64,000 nt of DNA from the NCBI RefSeq assembly GCF_964204645.1, contig NC_134029.1, positions 17,006,450-17,070,449 on the forward strand. Direction: 5' to 3'. Origin of the DNA: Tubulanus polymorphus. Taxonomy: Eukaryota > Nemertea > Palaeonemertea > Tubulaniformes > Tubulanidae. Position 1 is the first letter of the stretch. Each line of letters starts with the position of its first letter. Under the pieces are notes generated by a model that made no database searches, was not told the origin of the DNA, and saw only the letters and a program-made list of their open reading frames with translations. The position numbers and the translations under genes are program-made. Shown here one piece after another: positions 63,143-64,000 of the stretch.

Positions 63143-63409
63143 TTATATTAGAGAAATTTAATAAGAAAAATATCATAAGTATTATAAAATGATACCAGTA
63201 TCTCTTTAGGTTAATACTAAATTGACTAGGTTAGTTAAAGTTAAAGAATTTTAGTATTAGTTATTGTTTTTTTAGTATTTTTTATTTGCGATATAAAGTA
63301 TTCTCTTTTAAAAAGAATTGTAAAAGAAAATATTAAAAATTAAAATAGAAATAATAGATAGTTGAAGGTATGTAATTTTTATTATATTTTATTTGAGATA
63401 TATTAATCT
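63143..63409. other. Spacer between 200-aa and HNH genes (copy 2)
   Basis: AT-rich. Contains AGTATTAGTTATTGTTTTTT (63251), the left arm of the stem-loop seen complete in copy 1; the right arm is degraded here. Confidence 0.5.
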
Positions 63410-64000
63410 TTAACCACTCAATAAAGATTCAACATATTGTTCATTATTTGGATTATTGTTCCATAATTCAATGAATTTCTTTACTTTTGTTAACTGTTCT
63501 AAATATAACTGTAAACCTAGTTTGTCATGTTTAATCATATTTTCCTTCTTTTCAAGAGGTCTCAGGTTTTTCCAATTCCAAATTAACTTTTTATCATATT
63601 CATCATTCATGTCAAATTTAGATATTGGTAACACATCATCAATATGAAAATAATTGCCATAATTATTTATATTCATTTTATCATCGAATTGATATATTAT
63701 CCATGATTTAAAAAATTTATCTGAACAATCCAATAAATGTGCTAGTGTAACTGAGTGGTTTTCTTTACTGAATAATTTTGATACTTTAGATCTTAAACAT
63801 TTTTTCAATTTGTAATTAAAATCTGTTTGATATCTTTCTTTCTTATAATTATTTTGATACGCTTTATAATATTCTCTATTATTATCGCTCCATTCTCTCA
63901 TATATTCTGTTATATAATCTGAGTGATTTTCTCTCCATTGTTTATTTCTAACTTTGAATTTTTCAATATTATCCATATAATATTGTGTTGAATAATTTGG
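63410..64000 (-). pseudogene. HNH endonuclease (copy 2), catalytic His changed, 5' end outside window
   Basis: At least 188 codons, continuing past the window. Matches the copy 1 nuclease over NWKNLRPLEKKEN. The HNH core reads YFHIDDVLPISKF: the His of the expected IDH is Asp here, so cleavage activity is probably lost. N-terminal sequence (RNKQWRENHSDYITEYMREW) differs from copy 1, which has a shorter spacer before RYQTD. The C-terminus resembles the truncated remnant at 23310-23525. Confidence 0.78.

Larger units (their letters stand above)
45676..64000 (+). mobile_element. Polinton/Maverick copy 2, right end outside the window
   Basis: Same gene order and orientation as copy 1, starting with AGTAATAGGG at 45676. 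The preceding 6 bases (CAGATA, 45670-45675) are the candidate target duplication. It is inserted in a LINE fragment. It has no retrotransposon in the polymerase gene, but contains an exact triplication (50579-54745) and its own set of stops, frameshifts and lost starts. Nucleotide divergence from copy 1 is modest and spread over genes and spacers, so the copies come from separate insertions of related elements. Confidence 0.93.

Overview
The window is a piece of an animal nuclear genome dominated by mobile DNA. The only host gene I recognise is DNAAF6 (PIH1D3), a cytoplasmic assembly factor for ciliary dynein arms. It lies on the minus strand as four coding exons between 32420 and 44424 and joins in frame to 188 codons plus a stop. 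The gene, together with Polinton, DIRS, Penelope-like, Ty3-type and LINE elements, points to a metazoan with motile cilia, probably an aquatic invertebrate. I cannot name the taxon from sequence alone.

Layout: (1) 1-26130, a Polinton/Maverick (adintovirus-like) element, copy 1, lacking only its extreme left end. Its DNA polymerase gene is split by a Ty3-type LTR retrotransposon (255-8124). (2) 26131-32419, host spacer with nested small repeats and a DIRS-type tyrosine-recombinase retroelement on the minus strand (about 27394-31813). (3) 32420-44424, DNAAF6. Its 9.7 kb first intron holds a giant foldback-like structure: about 1 kb outer inverted repeats, a 59-bp tandem array on each side in mirror orientation, a 0.58 kb spacer, and an inverted pair of truncated Penelope-like elements. 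(4) 44556-45675, a 5'-interrupted LINE fragment. (5) 45676-64000, Polinton copy 2, same orientation, cut by the window end.

The two Polintons share one gene order. On the plus strand: protein-primed type DNA polymerase B, a 33-34 aa peptide, a 77 aa protein, a penton-like minor capsid protein, 117/118, 73, 140 and about 141 aa proteins (three with membrane segments), a 440 aa protein, a 560-580 aa membrane protein, and the double-jelly-roll major capsid protein (MCP), followed by a variable zinc-finger gene. On the minus strand, converging on this: an HNH endonuclease, a 200 aa protein, a membrane protein, a DDE integrase with a chromodomain-like tail, and the packaging ATPase. Together these form a virus-like replication, packaging, capsid and integration module. 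Both copies are decayed by independent stops, frameshifts and lost start codons.

Main points for a second look: long palindromes forming the very ends of both Polinton termini; a recurrent T-run plus TAAATG signature at Polinton gene starts; an exact 1389-bp triplication in copy 2; an SGNH-hydrolase-like third gene in the LTR retrotransposon; and the mirror-image 59-bp array inside DNAAF6 intron 1. All calls come from reading the sequence; no database search was run.
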